64,000 nucleotides of DNA from Stenotrophomonas sp. SAU14A_NAIMI4_8 (GCF_003086695.1 NZ_CP025999.1:3920344-3984343), one strand, 5' to 3'; numbered from the stretch's first letter, positions 36,770-44,692 are shown. Notes: generated by a model from the letters alone, not told the origin. Program-made: numbers and translations.

Positions 36770-39700
36770 GCCCCATCGCGCGCCTGGCCCAGGCCTGCGT
36801 GCAACGACCGGTGGCCACGATCCTGCTGGCCGTGGCACTGGTACTGGCCGGCCTGCTGGCACTACGCCTGCTGCCGGTGGCGCCGCTGCCGCAGGTGGAT
36901 TACCCGGCCATTGAAGTGAGCGCCAGCCTGCCCGGCGCCTCGCCCGAATCGATGGCCGCCACCGTGGCCACCCCACTGGAACGTGCGCTGGGCAGCCTGC
37001 CCGGCATCTCGCGCATCGATTCGGCCAGCACCCAGGGGCAGACGTCGGTGGAGCTGAAGTTCGTACTCGGCCGCGATATCGACGAAGCCGCGCGCGAGGT
37101 GCAAGCGGCGATCAACCTGGCACGCGGGCAATTGCCCAGCGGCATGCCGGGCATGCCGCAGTACCGCAAGGTGAATCCCTCGCAGGCGCCGATCCTGGCG
37201 TTGGCGCTGACCTCGGACACACTGCCGCCGGGCCAGCTCTACGACCTGGCCTCCACCGTGCTGGCGCAGAAACTGTCCCAGGTACCGGGCGTGGGCGAAG
37301 TGCAGGTGGGCGGCAGCGCGTTGCCCGCGGTGCGCGTATCACTGGACCCGAATGCACTGAACCATGCCGGCCTGGCGCTGGAGGACGTGGCCCAGGCCAT
37401 CGCCCGTGCCAATGCCGTGCGCCCGCTGGGCGCGGTGGGCGATGACCGCCAGCAGTGGCAGCTGGAAGCGCCGCTGCAGCTGCGCCAGGCCGCGCAGTAC
37501 CAGCAACTGGCGCTGAAGGTCAGCGATGACCGCACGCTGCGGCTGGGCGATGTGGCGGTGGTTGCCGATGGGGTGGAAGACCGCTACGCCAGCGGTTTCC
37601 ACAATGAACGCCCGGCCGTGCTGCTGATCGTCAGCCGCCAGCCCGGCGCCAACATCATCGCCACCGTCGATGCCATCCAGGCGCAGCTGCCGCAGCTGCA
37701 CGCACTGCTGCCCAGCCACGTGGACATGCGCCTGGTGATGGACCGCTCGCCGGTGATCCGCGCCACCCTGCACGAAGCCGAGCTGACCCTGGTGCTGGCC
37801 ATCGTGCTGGTGGTGCTGGTGGTACTGGCCTTCCTGGGCCACTGGCGTGCCGCACTGGTGCCCAGCGTGGCCATTCCGGTGGTGCTGTTCGGCACCTTGG
37901 CGCTGATCGCGCTGATGGGGTTCTCGCTCAACACGCTTTCGCTGATGGCGCTGATCGTGGCCGCGGTGCTGGTGGTGGACGATGCCATCGTGGTACTGGA
38001 AAACATCGCGCGCCACCGCGAACTGGGCGCCGACCGCTGGCAGGCCGCCGTGCGCGGCGCCTCGGAAGTGGGTGCCACCCTGCTGTCGATGAATCTGGCG
38101 CTGGCCGTGGTATTCGTCTCCATCCTGTTCCTGGATGACTTCGTGGAACGCTTGTTCCGCGAGTTCTCGCTCACCCTGGTGGCGGCGATGGGCGTGTCGG
38201 TGGTGGTGGCGCTGAGCCTGGTACCGATGCTGTGCGCGCGCCTGTTCGTGGACGATGCGCAGCACACCTCGCGCTGGCAGCGCGGCAGCAACGCGCTGTT
38301 TGAACGCGTGCGCAAGGCCTACCTGCGCACCCTGCAGGCCAGCCTGCGGCAGCTGCGCTGGCCCTTGTTGGCCTTCGTGGCGGTCATCGCGCTCAACGCG
38401 TGGCTGTTCCAGCAGGTGCCCAAGGGCGTGGTGCCCAAGCAGGACACCGCACAGCTGCGTGGCTTCGCGCGCGGCGATGACGGCCTCTCGTTCCAGGCCA
38501 TGCAGCCGAAGATCGATGCCTACCGCACGCTGCTGCTGTCCGACCCGGCCATCGAGGACATCATCGGCTACATCGGTGGCAGCAACGGGGTCAACAACGC
38601 CTTCATCATGATCAAGATGAAGCCGCTGGCCGAGCGCAAGGTGTCCAGCCAGGAAGTGATCGACCGCCTGCGTGCGCGCCTGCCGCAGCTTCCCGGCGGC
38701 AACCTGTACCTGTGGGTAGACCAGGACATCCGCCTGGAAGGCGGTGGCAGCAGCGGCCAGTACGAATTCCAGCTGCTGTCGGCCGACATGGCGCCGCTGC
38801 GCGAGTGGGCACCGAAGGTAGCCGCAGCACTGCGCGCCCTGCCCGAGCTGGTGGACGTGGAAGCGCAGGGCGAAGCCGGCATGCGCCAGGTGGTGCTGGA
38901 TATCGACCGCGAAGCGGCCGCACGCCACGGCGTGGACCTGCGCACCGTGGCCAACATGCTCAACAACTCTTTCAGCCAGCGCCAGGTCGCCACCCTGTAT
39001 GACAGCCTGAACCAGTACCGGGTGGTGATGGAACTGGACCCGAAGCACACCCAGGACCCGGGCACGCTGGCGCGCCTGCAGGTGATCGACGGCAACGGCC
39101 AGCGCATTCCGTTGTCCAGCATTGCCAGCTGGCGTTATGGCATGGCGCCGGACCGCATCTACCACAGCGAACAGTTCGCCTCGATCTGGATCGAATTCGC
39201 GCTGGCACCGGGGGTTGGCCTGGAACAGGCCACGCAGGCCATCAACACGGCCATGGCGCAGTTGATGCTGCCGCGTTCGGTGCAGGCCAAGCTGTCCGGC
39301 GAAGCGGGCGGCCTGGATAGCCTGCGTTCGCGCCAGTTGTGGCTGGTGCTGGGCGCCACGCTGGCGGTCTACCTGGTGCTGGGCGTGCTGTACGAGAGTT
39401 TCCTGCAACCGTTGGTGATCCTGTCCACGCTGCCATCGGCAGGTATCGGTGCACTGCTGGCGCTGTGGGTGTTCGGCAACGAACTGAACCTGATCGCCTT
39501 GCTCGGGTTGTTCCTGCTGGTCGGCGTGGTGATGAAGAACACGATCCTGCTGGTGGACTTCGCGCTTGCAGGCGAGCGGCGCGGCCTGAGCGCGCAGGAT
39601 GCGGTGATGGAGGCGGCACGGCTGCGCCTGCGACCGATCCTGATGACCTCGCTGGCGGCACTGCTGGGCACGCTGCCGCTGATGCTCGCCAATGGCGAGG

Positions 39701-39825
39701 GCTGGGAACTGCGGCAGCCGCTGGGCATCGCGATTGTGGGCGGGTTGCTGGTCAGCCAGTGGCTGACCCTGTACACCACCCCGGCGATGTACCTGGCGTT
39801 GGCGAGGATTCGCAGCGGGCGGTGA
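36766..39825 (+). CDS. mdtC: RND efflux permease MdtC/MuxC (SmeK-like)
   Basis: Second RND permease, 1019 residues, expected to form heterotrimers with the MdtB-type subunit. Start [21 protein letters not shown] follows the ATGA overlap with mdtB. Visible are the Asp pair in [31 protein letters not shown], and the C-terminal [22 protein letters not shown] block. The C-terminus is short ([11 protein letters not shown]). A similar 3' end occurs again at 41196-41291, suggesting the gene end has been rearranged. Confidence 0.93.
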   Translation: MSPIARLAQACVQRPVATILLAVALVLAGLLALRLLPVAPLPQVDYPAIEVSASLPGASPESMAATVATPLERALGSLPGISRIDSASTQGQTSVELKFVLGRDIDEAAREVQAAINLARGQLPSGMPGMPQYRKVNPSQAPILALALTSDTLPPGQLYDLASTVLAQKLSQVPGVGEVQVGGSALPAVRVSLDPNALNHAGLALEDVAQAIARANAVRPLGAVGDDRQQWQLEAPLQLRQAAQYQQLALKVSDDRTLRLGDVAVVADGVEDRYASGFHNERPAVLLIVSRQPGANIIATVDAIQAQLPQLHALLPSHVDMRLVMDRSPVIRATLHEAELTLVLAIVLVVLVVLAFLGHWRAALVPSVAIPVVLFGTLALIALMGFSLNTLSLMALIVAAVLVVDDAIVVLENIARHRELGADRWQAAVRGASEVGATLLSMNLALAVVFVSILFLDDFVERLFREFSLTLVAAMGVSVVVALSLVPMLCARLFVDDAQHTSRWQRGSNALFERVRKAYLRTLQASLRQLRWPLLAFVAVIALNAWLFQQVPKGVVPKQDTAQLRGFARGDDGLSFQAMQPKIDAYRTLLLSDPAIEDIIGYIGGSNGVNNAFIMIKMKPLAERKVSSQEVIDRLRARLPQLPGGNLYLWVDQDIRLEGGGSSGQYEFQLLSADMAPLREWAPKVAAALRALPELVDVEAQGEAGMRQVVLDIDREAAARHGVDLRTVANMLNNSFSQRQVATLYDSLNQYRVVMELDPKHTQDPGTLARLQVIDGNGQRIPLSSIASWRYGMAPDRIYHSEQFASIWIEFALAPGVGLEQATQAINTAMAQLMLPRSVQAKLSGEAGGLDSLRSRQLWLVLGATLAVYLVLGVLYESFLQPLVILSTLPSAGIGALLALWVFGNELNLIALLGLFLLVGVVMKNTILLVDFALAGERRGLSAQDAVMEAARLRLRPILMTSLAALLGTLPLMLANGEGWELRQPLGIAIVGGLLVSQWLTLYTTPAMYLALARIRSGR

Positions 39826-39841
39826 AGGCGGTCGGGTGAAT

Positions 39842-39865
39842 CATCCACGCATGGCGTGGATCTAC
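39842..39865. repeat. SMAG REP at the left edge of the TA cassette
   Basis: CATCCACGCATGGCGTGGATCTAC, an inverted ATCCACGC-type copy 17 bp after the mdtC stop. An identical-type copy lies at 41114-41137 on the other side of the toxin-antitoxin genes. Confidence 0.85.
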
Positions 39866-39883
39866 TGCGGCATCGTCGGTGGA

Positions 39884-40420
39884 TCAACGCGCTGCGTGGA
39901 TCGAAGCACCTTGCGCCCCTGGCGCACCACGACGGCTTCGCACCACACGCCGCGCGGGCTTGCCTGCGGTTTCGCGCGGTGGGTCCAGCAGCGGCACCAC
40001 CGTGCCCGTGCGCTCGGCCAGCCAGCGCACGACCTCAGGTTTCTCGATGGCAAGCCAGAGCAGCATCGTCGTGGCGTCGTCAGGATAGGTGGTCTCGTTC
40101 TCGTAGCGGGAAAACGCGATTGCACCTTTTCCGAACAACGAAGCGGCTGCACGTTGGGTCAAACCATAGCGGCGCCGGAATGCAAGTACGTCCTCGCCCA
40201 GCAACAAGCCCCGGTAGTGCTCGCGTCGTGCCTCAAGTCGCCTGAGATTCTCGACCTGCTGTGCTTCGCTGGTTGCCGTTGCGCCGCAGGATGGACATTC
40301 CATCACCAGCAATTCCACCACCACGGCATTGCCGCGCGGATTGAAATGCCGTTCGCGTGTGGATGCCCTCAACATTTCCTGCTGACACGCAGGGCACAGC
40401 CGGGACGTGGATGTGTTCAT
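39884..40420 (-). CDS. MqsA-like antitoxin (zinc finger + XRE HTH)
   Basis: Antitoxin/repressor of 178 residues. The N-terminal zinc-binding part has CPACQQEM and CPSCGAT; the C-terminal part has an XRE helix-turn-helix (FRRRYGLTQRAAASLFGKGAIAFSRYENE), the MqsA/YgiT architecture. A basic tail (RRVVRSRRGAPG) is extra. The start at 40420 gives MNTSTSRLCPAC. It lies 28 bp after the toxin gene in the mqsR-mqsA order and likely represses the palindromic promoter at 40888-40912. Confidence 0.85.
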   Translation of the reverse strand: MNTSTSRLCPACQQEMLRASTRERHFNPRGNAVVVELLVMECPSCGATATSEAQQVENLRRLEARREHYRGLLLGEDVLAFRRRYGLTQRAAASLFGKGAIAFSRYENETTYPDDATTMLLWLAIEKPEVVRWLAERTGTVVPLLDPPRETAGKPARRVVRSRRGAPGAQGASIHAAR

Positions 40421-40448
40421 GGCATGATCCGATGGAACGTACAGCGAT

Positions 40449-40856
40449 CTAGAGATGGCAACTGAGGAAGATGACTCGCAGACTTCCATTCTGGCCAACG
40501 GAAAACTTGAGGTAGTAGTTGATGTCGGAGTGGTTGAGCCGGCACTTGCGCACATCGTCGTAGCGGACGGCGTAGGCGTCACATGGATGCCAGGTACCCA
40601 TTTGATCCCTGCACCACTCCGATCCCTTGTAGTCATGCGCCTGCACGCACATCAGGCAATCCAGGAGGTCAGCCAGCGTCCAGCGCAGGTTGTCCAGATC
40701 CCTTTGCGCCTTGTGGGTGGCGATCCAGACGTCATCAGGCTGCAAACCACCGGTGCGCACGCAGTCCTGCAAGGCATCCAGGTCGATCAGGGGCAGCCCA
40801 TGCACGCCGATTGCCCGCCGACCCCGGCCGAAATCCTGAGGCTGCGGCAATTGCAC
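40449..40856 (-). CDS. Probable toxin partner, MqsR-like
   Basis: A 135-residue protein upstream of the MqsA-like gene. The pattern LIDLDALQDCVRTGGL ... LADLLDCLMCVQAHDYKGSEW ... CDAYAVRYDD ... YYLKFSVGQNGSLRVIFLSCH resembles MqsR (helical N-terminus, KS/KG-W, W/C-D-x-Y, then YLK strand and hydrophobic end), a RelE-like RNase fold. Similarity is judged by eye. No ATG is available; GTG 40856 fits a promoter at 40878-40912, and GTG 40805 (118 residues) is the alternative. Base composition here is lower in GC than the flanks. Confidence 0.6.
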   Translation of the reverse strand: MQLPQPQDFGRGRRAIGVHGLPLIDLDALQDCVRTGGLQPDDVWIATHKAQRDLDNLRWTLADLLDCLMCVQAHDYKGSEWCRDQMGTWHPCDAYAVRYDDVRKCRLNHSDINYYLKFSVGQNGSLRVIFLSCHL

Positions 40857-40887
40857 GGGATCGACCCGCCAAAACACCGGCCTCAAT

Positions 40888-40912
40888 TTATCACCATGAT
40901 AAGTTTCGTCAA
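40888..40912 (-). promoter_or_regulatory. Toxin-antitoxin promoter with operator palindrome
   Basis: On the minus strand TTGACG (40912-40907) is followed 16 bp later by TAAATT as -35/-10. Between and overlapping them lies TTATCA-CCA-TGATAA (plus-strand reading, 40888-40902), a perfect 6-bp inverted repeat well placed for autorepression by the MqsA-like protein. Confidence 0.6.
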
Positions 40913-41113
40913 GCCCATGGCGGGTCCATCGCCCCTGTCGCCACGATGTGGCGACTTCTTCTGCGCACAACCCTGAGGCGTGGCAGGAACAGACGAAAGG
41001 CTGTTCGTGCCATACCTGACAGAACACAGACGGAGCCTGGGGTGCCGTGATTGCGGGTCGCGCTGGGCCAAGCACAGGAGAGGTTGCTGCCGTCACGAGC
41101 GTGGCCGGGATTT

Positions 41114-41181
41114 CATCCACGCATGGCGTGGATCTACTGGGGCCCGGCCGGCTGGGTAGAGTCGAGCTTGCTCGACTCTAC
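41114..41181. repeat. Two SMAG REPs at the right edge of the TA cassette
   Basis: An ATCCACGC-type copy (41114-41137) and an AGTCGAGC-type copy (GTAG ... CTAC, 41156-41181). The displaced RND gene end starts 14 bp after the second. The 41113-40857 interval upstream of the toxin has only an 8-bp hairpin (GTCGCCAC/GTGGCGAC at 40937-40955) and no gene I recognise. Confidence 0.85.
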
Positions 41182-41195
41182 AGAAGAGCGATATC

Positions 41196-41291
41196 ACCAC
41201 CCCGGCGATGTACCTGGCGCTGTCGCACTTACGCAGCGCCAGGCGCATCGCCGGTGCGGACGGGTCGGTCTCCAACTCCGACCGACCCTGA
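41196..41291 (+). pseudogene. Displaced 3' end of an RND permease gene
   Basis: Reads [20 protein letters not shown] and ends at a TGA at 41289. Bases 41195-41219 are identical to 39774-39798 at the end of mdtC (25 bp), and the following CGCAGCG also matches. There is no start or upstream body. It begins just after a REP. Probably the original or a duplicated tail of mdtC left beyond an inserted cassette. Confidence 0.7.
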
Positions 41292-41342
41292 TCGCGGCCG
41301 CACCCCCGCAGGCGCTGGCCGCCATCCACACACGTGCCGCAT

Positions 41343-42416
41343 TCAAGCGGCTTCGGACACCTTCACTTCACGGCGGGCGCGCACGGCAGTGGCCAAGCGC
41401 TCCAGCACCTGCACGGTGGTGTCCCAATCAATGCAGCCATCGGTGATGCTCTGGCCGTAGACCAGCGGCTGGCCTTCCACCAGTTCCTGGCGGCCGCCGA
41501 CCAGGTGGCTTTCCACCATCACCCCGACAATGCGCTGCTCGCCGTCTTCCAGCTGGGTGGCGATGTCTTCGATCACCTTCGGCTGGTTGTCCGGATTCTT
41601 CAGGCTGTTGGCGTGGCTGGCATCGATCATCAGACGGGTCGGCAGCTTGGCCTTGGCCAGCGCCTGGCAGGCCTCGCCCACGCTGGCCGCATCGTAGTTC
41701 GGCTGCTTGCCGCCACGCAGGATCACATGGCAATCCGGGTTGCCGGTGGTGGACACGATGGCCGTGCCGCCCTGCTTGGTGACCGACAGGAAGTGATGCG
41801 GGTTCGACGCCGCGCCCACCGCATCGGCCGCAATTTTCACATTGCCGTCGGTGCCGTTCTTGAAGCCCACCGGGCAGGACAGACCCGAGGCCAGTTCGCG
41901 GTGCACCTGGCTTTCGGTGGTGCGTGCGCCGATGGCGCCCCAGGCGACCAGATCGGCGATGTACTGCGGCGAGATCACATCGAGGAACTCGACGCCGGCC
42001 GGCAGGCCCAGCTTGTTGATGTCGCGCAGCAGGCCGCGGGCGATGCGCAGGCCCTTGTCGATCTTGAAGCTGCCATCCAGGTCCGGGTCGTTGATCAGGC
42101 CCTTCCAGCCCACCGTGGTGCGCGGCTTCTCGAAGTACACGCGCATGACGATTTCCAGTTCGCCGGCCAGCGCATCGCGCAGGGGCTTCAGGCGCTGGGC
42201 GTACTCGATGGCCGCGTGCGGATCGTGGATCGAGCACGGGCCGACCACCACGGCCAGGCGGTCGTCACGGCCGTGCAGGATCTGGTGCAGGGCCGCGCGC
42301 GAGGCGCTGACGGTGTCGGACGCTTCATCGTCGCAGGGCAGCATCGCCAGCAGCTGGGCAGGCGGTGTGAGCGGTTCGATGGTGCGGATACGCAGGTCGT
42401 CGGTGTGCGGGGGCAT
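41343..42416 (-). CDS. aroG: 3-deoxy-7-phosphoheptulonate (DAHP) synthase, class I
   Basis: First enzyme of the shikimate pathway: PEP + erythrose 4-phosphate to DAHP. 357 residues, AroFGH type. Motifs: VVVGPCSIHDP, MRVYFEKPRTTVGWKGLINDP, GAIGARTTESQVHRE, GFKNGTDGNVKIA, LMIDASHANS, VGVMVESHL. Which aromatic amino acid inhibits it cannot be told by eye. A leader peptide rich in Phe, Tyr and Trp codons followed by an intrinsic terminator lies in its 5' region, indicating attenuation control. Confidence 0.96.
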   Translation of the reverse strand: MPPHTDDLRIRTIEPLTPPAQLLAMLPCDDEASDTVSASRAALHQILHGRDDRLAVVVGPCSIHDPHAAIEYAQRLKPLRDALAGELEIVMRVYFEKPRTTVGWKGLINDPDLDGSFKIDKGLRIARGLLRDINKLGLPAGVEFLDVISPQYIADLVAWGAIGARTTESQVHRELASGLSCPVGFKNGTDGNVKIAADAVGAASNPHHFLSVTKQGGTAIVSTTGNPDCHVILRGGKQPNYDAASVGEACQALAKAKLPTRLMIDASHANSLKNPDNQPKVIEDIATQLEDGEQRIVGVMVESHLVGGRQELVEGQPLVYGQSITDGCIDWDTTVQVLERLATAVRARREVKVSEAA

Positions 42417-42463
42417 GGCGGGGGGTCTCTACGGAAGGTGGGGGTCCGCAGCGTGGCGACAAG

Positions 42464-42493
42464 AAAAAAGCCGCCAGGTTCGCTGGCGGCTTT
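42464..42493 (-). terminator. Intrinsic terminator/attenuator in the aroG leader
   Basis: Perfect 11-bp stem on the minus strand (AAAGCCGCCAG / CTGGCGGCTTT, 5-nt loop) running into a T6 tract (42469-42464), 48 bp before the aroG ATG and 23 bp after the leader-peptide stop. A second small hairpin (CTGAAG / CTTCAG, 42505-42520) overlaps the leader stop. Confidence 0.88.
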
Positions 42494-42516
42494 CGGGAAT
42501 GCGTCTGAAGGTTTCT

Positions 42517-42594
42517 TCAGGGTGAGCGCAGTCCTTCCTCCGCCGGGGGCTTCGGAAAGTAATACCAATAAAAGTTGGCGTGGGCTGCGTTCAT
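42517..42594 (-). CDS. aroG leader peptide with FYWYYF control codons
   Basis: A 25-codon frame beginning ATG AAC GCA GCC CAC GCC AAC, then six consecutive aromatic codons TTT TAT TGG TAT TAC TTT (Phe-Tyr-Trp-Tyr-Tyr-Phe), then PKPPAEEGLRSP and TGA. All three aromatic amino acids occur in one run of six. Ribosome stalling here when any is scarce would be expected to prevent the downstream terminator from forming. No Shine-Dalgarno is visible; the predicted promoter places the start very near the transcript 5' end. Confidence 0.8.
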   Translation of the reverse strand: MNAAHANFYWYYFPKPPAEEGLRSP

Positions 42595-42603
42595 GGGATG
42601 TAT

Positions 42604-42632
42604 TGATAACACAGGGTTTTGGCGGGTGCCAA
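42604..42632 (-). promoter_or_regulatory. Probable aroG promoter
   Basis: Minus strand TTGGCA (42632-42627), 17-bp spacer, TTATCA (42609-42604). Transcription would begin around 42597, only a few bases before the leader-peptide ATG, implying a nearly leaderless leader peptide. Confidence 0.5.
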
Positions 42633-42675
42633 CTGTTTCATTCGCAACTGGGGCTGCGGTTCAGCCGCGCTGGCA

Positions 42676-42936
42676 CTACCGCTTGCCGTGTACTTCCAAG
42701 TCCAGCAGCAGGCCTTCGTGGATATCCACCCAGCGCTCCACCACGCGGTCCAGCTCCAACCGGGCTTCATCCAGTTGTTCCGGATTGAGCAGCGAGCGTG
42801 CCGTGTAGAGATCGGACACCAGACGCCGCAGGGTCGATTCCAGGATGGCCACCGACGGACCCTCCACGCCCGGCAACTGCAACGCCGGGCTGTCGCCAAG
42901 GGTTCCGTACAGCGTGACCTGGAGCTTGCTCTGCAT
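42676..42936 (-). CDS. Small hypothetical protein
   Basis: An 86-residue protein, MQSKLQVTLYGTLGDSPALQL start, then a helical acidic part (RRLVSDLYTARSLLNPEQLDEARLELDRVVERWVDI). No signal or membrane segment, and no family recognised. The start at 42936 is an ATG in a GC pattern like its neighbours. It is upstream of the aroG promoter and not obviously coupled to it. Confidence 0.6.
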   Translation of the reverse strand: MQSKLQVTLYGTLGDSPALQLPGVEGPSVAILESTLRRLVSDLYTARSLLNPEQLDEARLELDRVVERWVDIHEGLLLDLEVHGKR

Positions 42937-43028
42937 GATCGACTTCCCTGCGGGTGGACATGGGCAATACCCATGTTTACCCGGAATCGATGACATGCGC
43001 ATGTGCCGCGATGGTCCGGGCGGGGCTG

Positions 43029-43206
43029 GTAGAGTCGAGCTTGCTCGACTGAGACGTACAGCAGTCGAGCAAGCTCGACTCTACGAACGGCAGGAGCAAG
43101 AGCAGTCGAGCAAGCTCGACTCTACCAACGCAGGCGCAAGAGCAGTCGAGCAAGCTCGACTCTACGAAAAGCGGGAGCAACAGCGGTCGAGCAAGCTCGA
43201 CGCTAC
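43029..43206. repeat. Array of five AGTCGAGC-type SMAG REPs
   Basis: One direct copy at 43029 followed by four inverted copies ending at 43084, 43125, 43167 and 43206. The gaps contain related spacer sequence (CGAACGGCAGGAGCAAGAGC-like), so the repeated unit is about 40 bp. The final CTAC complements the GTAG that stops the DNA-alkylation-repair-like gene. Confidence 0.9.
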
Positions 43207-43946
43207 GACTTCGTGAGGGAGCGTTGGGCGCGGGTGCGGATGTAGGCGTTGGCGGCACTGTCGTGCTCGCGCTGCCAGCGGTCGCACAGTGCGCGCAGCC
43301 AGTGCGGCTGGGTCTTGCCGGCGTCGTTCAGCCAGTTGCCTACTGAGTCCTGCACGTAGCGTTCGGGATCGTTGGCCAGTGCTTCCAGCAACGGCAGCGC
43401 GTGCTCTGGTTCCTGTTTGAAGACCGCGATATGCGTGGCCCACACCCCGCGTGGGCGCAGTGCTTCGCAGGCATAGCGGCGCAGGTAGGGCGAGGCTTCC
43501 CGGGTCCACGGCAACAACAGCTGCAGCGCCTGCAACGGGGCCGCGACCAGATCCGCACGCACCGCCAGCCATGCCCATTCGCGCACGCCAAAATGCGGGT
43601 CATCGGCCAGCGGGCGCATGGCCTGCAGCTTGTTGGGCAAGGTGAGCGTGTGATCACTGCCAATCAGGTAGCAAGCCCATCCGCGCACGGTGTCCGAGGG
43701 ATGCGACTGCCAGTGCGCGGCTGCGCCCTGCCCGGCGTCGCGCAGCAGCACTGCGGCCAGCGCCATGCGCTGGGTGATGCCCTTGCTGGCGGCATCGTGC
43801 ATGCGCTGCAGCGCGTGTTCCGGAACAGCCGCAACGGCGCGCAGCAGTGCCGCGAAATCCACCGCGAGGCATTCGGCCAGGTGCGTACTGGCCGCGGCGC
43901 CGGCATCCAACTCACGCTGCCGCGTGGGATTGATCGCTGTGCTCAT
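43203..43946 (-). CDS. DNA alkylation repair protein-like (AlkC/AlkD HEAT family)
   Basis: A 247-residue all-helical protein with HEAT-like repeats. The C-terminal part (SPYLRRYACEALRPRGVWATH ... PLLEALANDPERYVQDSVGNWLNDAGKTQPHWL) resembles the AlkC/AlkD-type alkylpurine glycosylase family (COG4335), including R-x-x-C/A-E-x-x-RPR and YV-x-x-SV-x-N-L-ND. That suggests excision of N-alkylated purines. The start ATG 43946 overlaps the MarR stop (ATGA), so the two are an operon. The stop TAG comes from a REP. Confidence 0.75.
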   Translation of the reverse strand: MSTAINPTRQRELDAGAAASTHLAECLAVDFAALLRAVAAVPEHALQRMHDAASKGITQRMALAAVLLRDAGQGAAAHWQSHPSDTVRGWACYLIGSDHTLTLPNKLQAMRPLADDPHFGVREWAWLAVRADLVAAPLQALQLLLPWTREASPYLRRYACEALRPRGVWATHIAVFKQEPEHALPLLEALANDPERYVQDSVGNWLNDAGKTQPHWLRALCDRWQREHDSAANAYIRTRAQRSLTKS

Positions 43947-44443
43947 GGCAGGGACGTGCGGCCGCTGTCGGTGTGCTGCCAGACCTTGGCCAGCAACCGC
44001 GAAAGCTGCACCTGCTCCGCGCCATCCAGGCCATCGAACAGACCGCCTATCCATTGCGTGTGCTGGTTGAACAGGTCTTCGGCCAGGCGCTTGCCGCGCG
44101 CGGTCAGCACGATCTGCAGGCGGCGCCCGTCTTCGGCGTCGTTGCGTCGCTGCAGCAGCCCCTCGCGCTGCAACCCGTCCAACAGGCCACTGATGGTGGC
44201 GCGGCTGACCCCGGCGCGTTCGGCCAGTTCATGCGGCGGCAACGTGCCGCCGGCGCCGTGCAGCAGGAACAGCACGATGAAGCGTCCTTCGCTGAGCCCA
44301 TGCGGGGCCAGTCGCGTGGCGCAGTCGCGGTCGATCGCGGCGGATACGGAGAGCAGCTGGAAGCACAGGCGCAGCTGGGCCAGGTTGGCGTGGCCGCGGC
44401 GGGTGGCTTCTTCTATCAGCGCGATGTGTTTGGCTTCCAGCAC
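43943..44443 (-). CDS. MarR family transcriptional regulator
   Basis: A 166-residue winged-helix regulator: LRLCFQLLSVSAAIDRDCATRLAPHGLSEGRFIVLFLLH, recognition region LAERAGVSRATISGLLDGLQREGLLQRR, wing NDAEDGRRLQIVLTARG, and a C-terminal dimer helix. The GTG start at 44443 (MLEAKHIALIEE) is chosen. The frame stays open upstream, but that part translates REP sequence (repeated VESSLLDC). A perfect TTAGGCGCCTAA palindrome 17 bp upstream is the likely operator. Its operon partner is the alkylation-repair-like gene, which it probably controls. Confidence 0.85.
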   Translation of the reverse strand: MLEAKHIALIEEATRRGHANLAQLRLCFQLLSVSAAIDRDCATRLAPHGLSEGRFIVLFLLHGAGGTLPPHELAERAGVSRATISGLLDGLQREGLLQRRNDAEDGRRLQIVLTARGKRLAEDLFNQHTQWIGGLFDGLDGAEQVQLSRLLAKVWQHTDSGRTSLP

Positions 44444-44460
44444 CGTTTTTATCCATATGG

Positions 44461-44472
44461 TTAGGCGCCTAA
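44461..44472. promoter_or_regulatory. MarR/SlyA-type operator palindrome
   Basis: TTAGGCGCCTAA, a perfect 12-bp palindrome fitting the TTAG-N4-CTAA half-site pattern known for SlyA/MarR regulators, just upstream of the marR start and in an AT-rich stretch suitable for a promoter. Confidence 0.6.
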
Positions 44473-44510
44473 TGATATTTATGAAAGAACGGGTGATGCA
44501 ATACCTGGCG

Positions 44511-44692
44511 GTAGAGTCGAGCTTGCTCGACTCTATGAACGGCAGGAGCAAACAGCAGTCGAGCAAGCTCGACTCTACGAACAGCAGGAGCAAACAGCAG
44601 TCAAGTAAGCTCGACTCTACGAACGGCAGGAGCAAGAGCAGTCGAGCAAGCTCGACTCTACGAACGGCAGGAGCAAGAGCAGTTGACGCTAC
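44511..44692. repeat. Array of AGTCGAGC-type SMAG REPs
   Basis: One direct copy at 44511 (GTAG), then three inverted copies (one with changes: AGTCAAGTAAGCTCGACT) and a truncated end at about 44681-44692, whose GTAG is the histidine kinase stop. Spacers again read CGAACGGCAGGAGCAAGAGC or close variants, as in the array at 43029-43206. Confidence 0.9.

Noticed and set aside
40857..41120. N-terminal extension of the toxin to an ATG at 41120
   Set aside because: It would run through the predicted promoter and operator, with a Cys/Trp/His-rich sequence lacking any pattern.
42188..42568. Alternative TTG-started leader frame reading through into aroG (with GGFFL)
   Set aside because: It reads through the terminator, starts at a weak codon, and has few aromatic codons; the ATG frame 42594-42517 with FYWYYF and its stop fits attenuation far better.
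44444..44635. N-terminal extension of the MarR protein
   Set aside because: The extension translates the REP array (repeated VESSLLDC) and crosses the operator; the GTG at 44443 matches the family length.
43029..44692. Regular repeats with similar spacing resembling a CRISPR array
   Set aside because: The repeats are SMAG palindromes in both orientations, the spacers are nearly identical to each other, and no cas gene is present.
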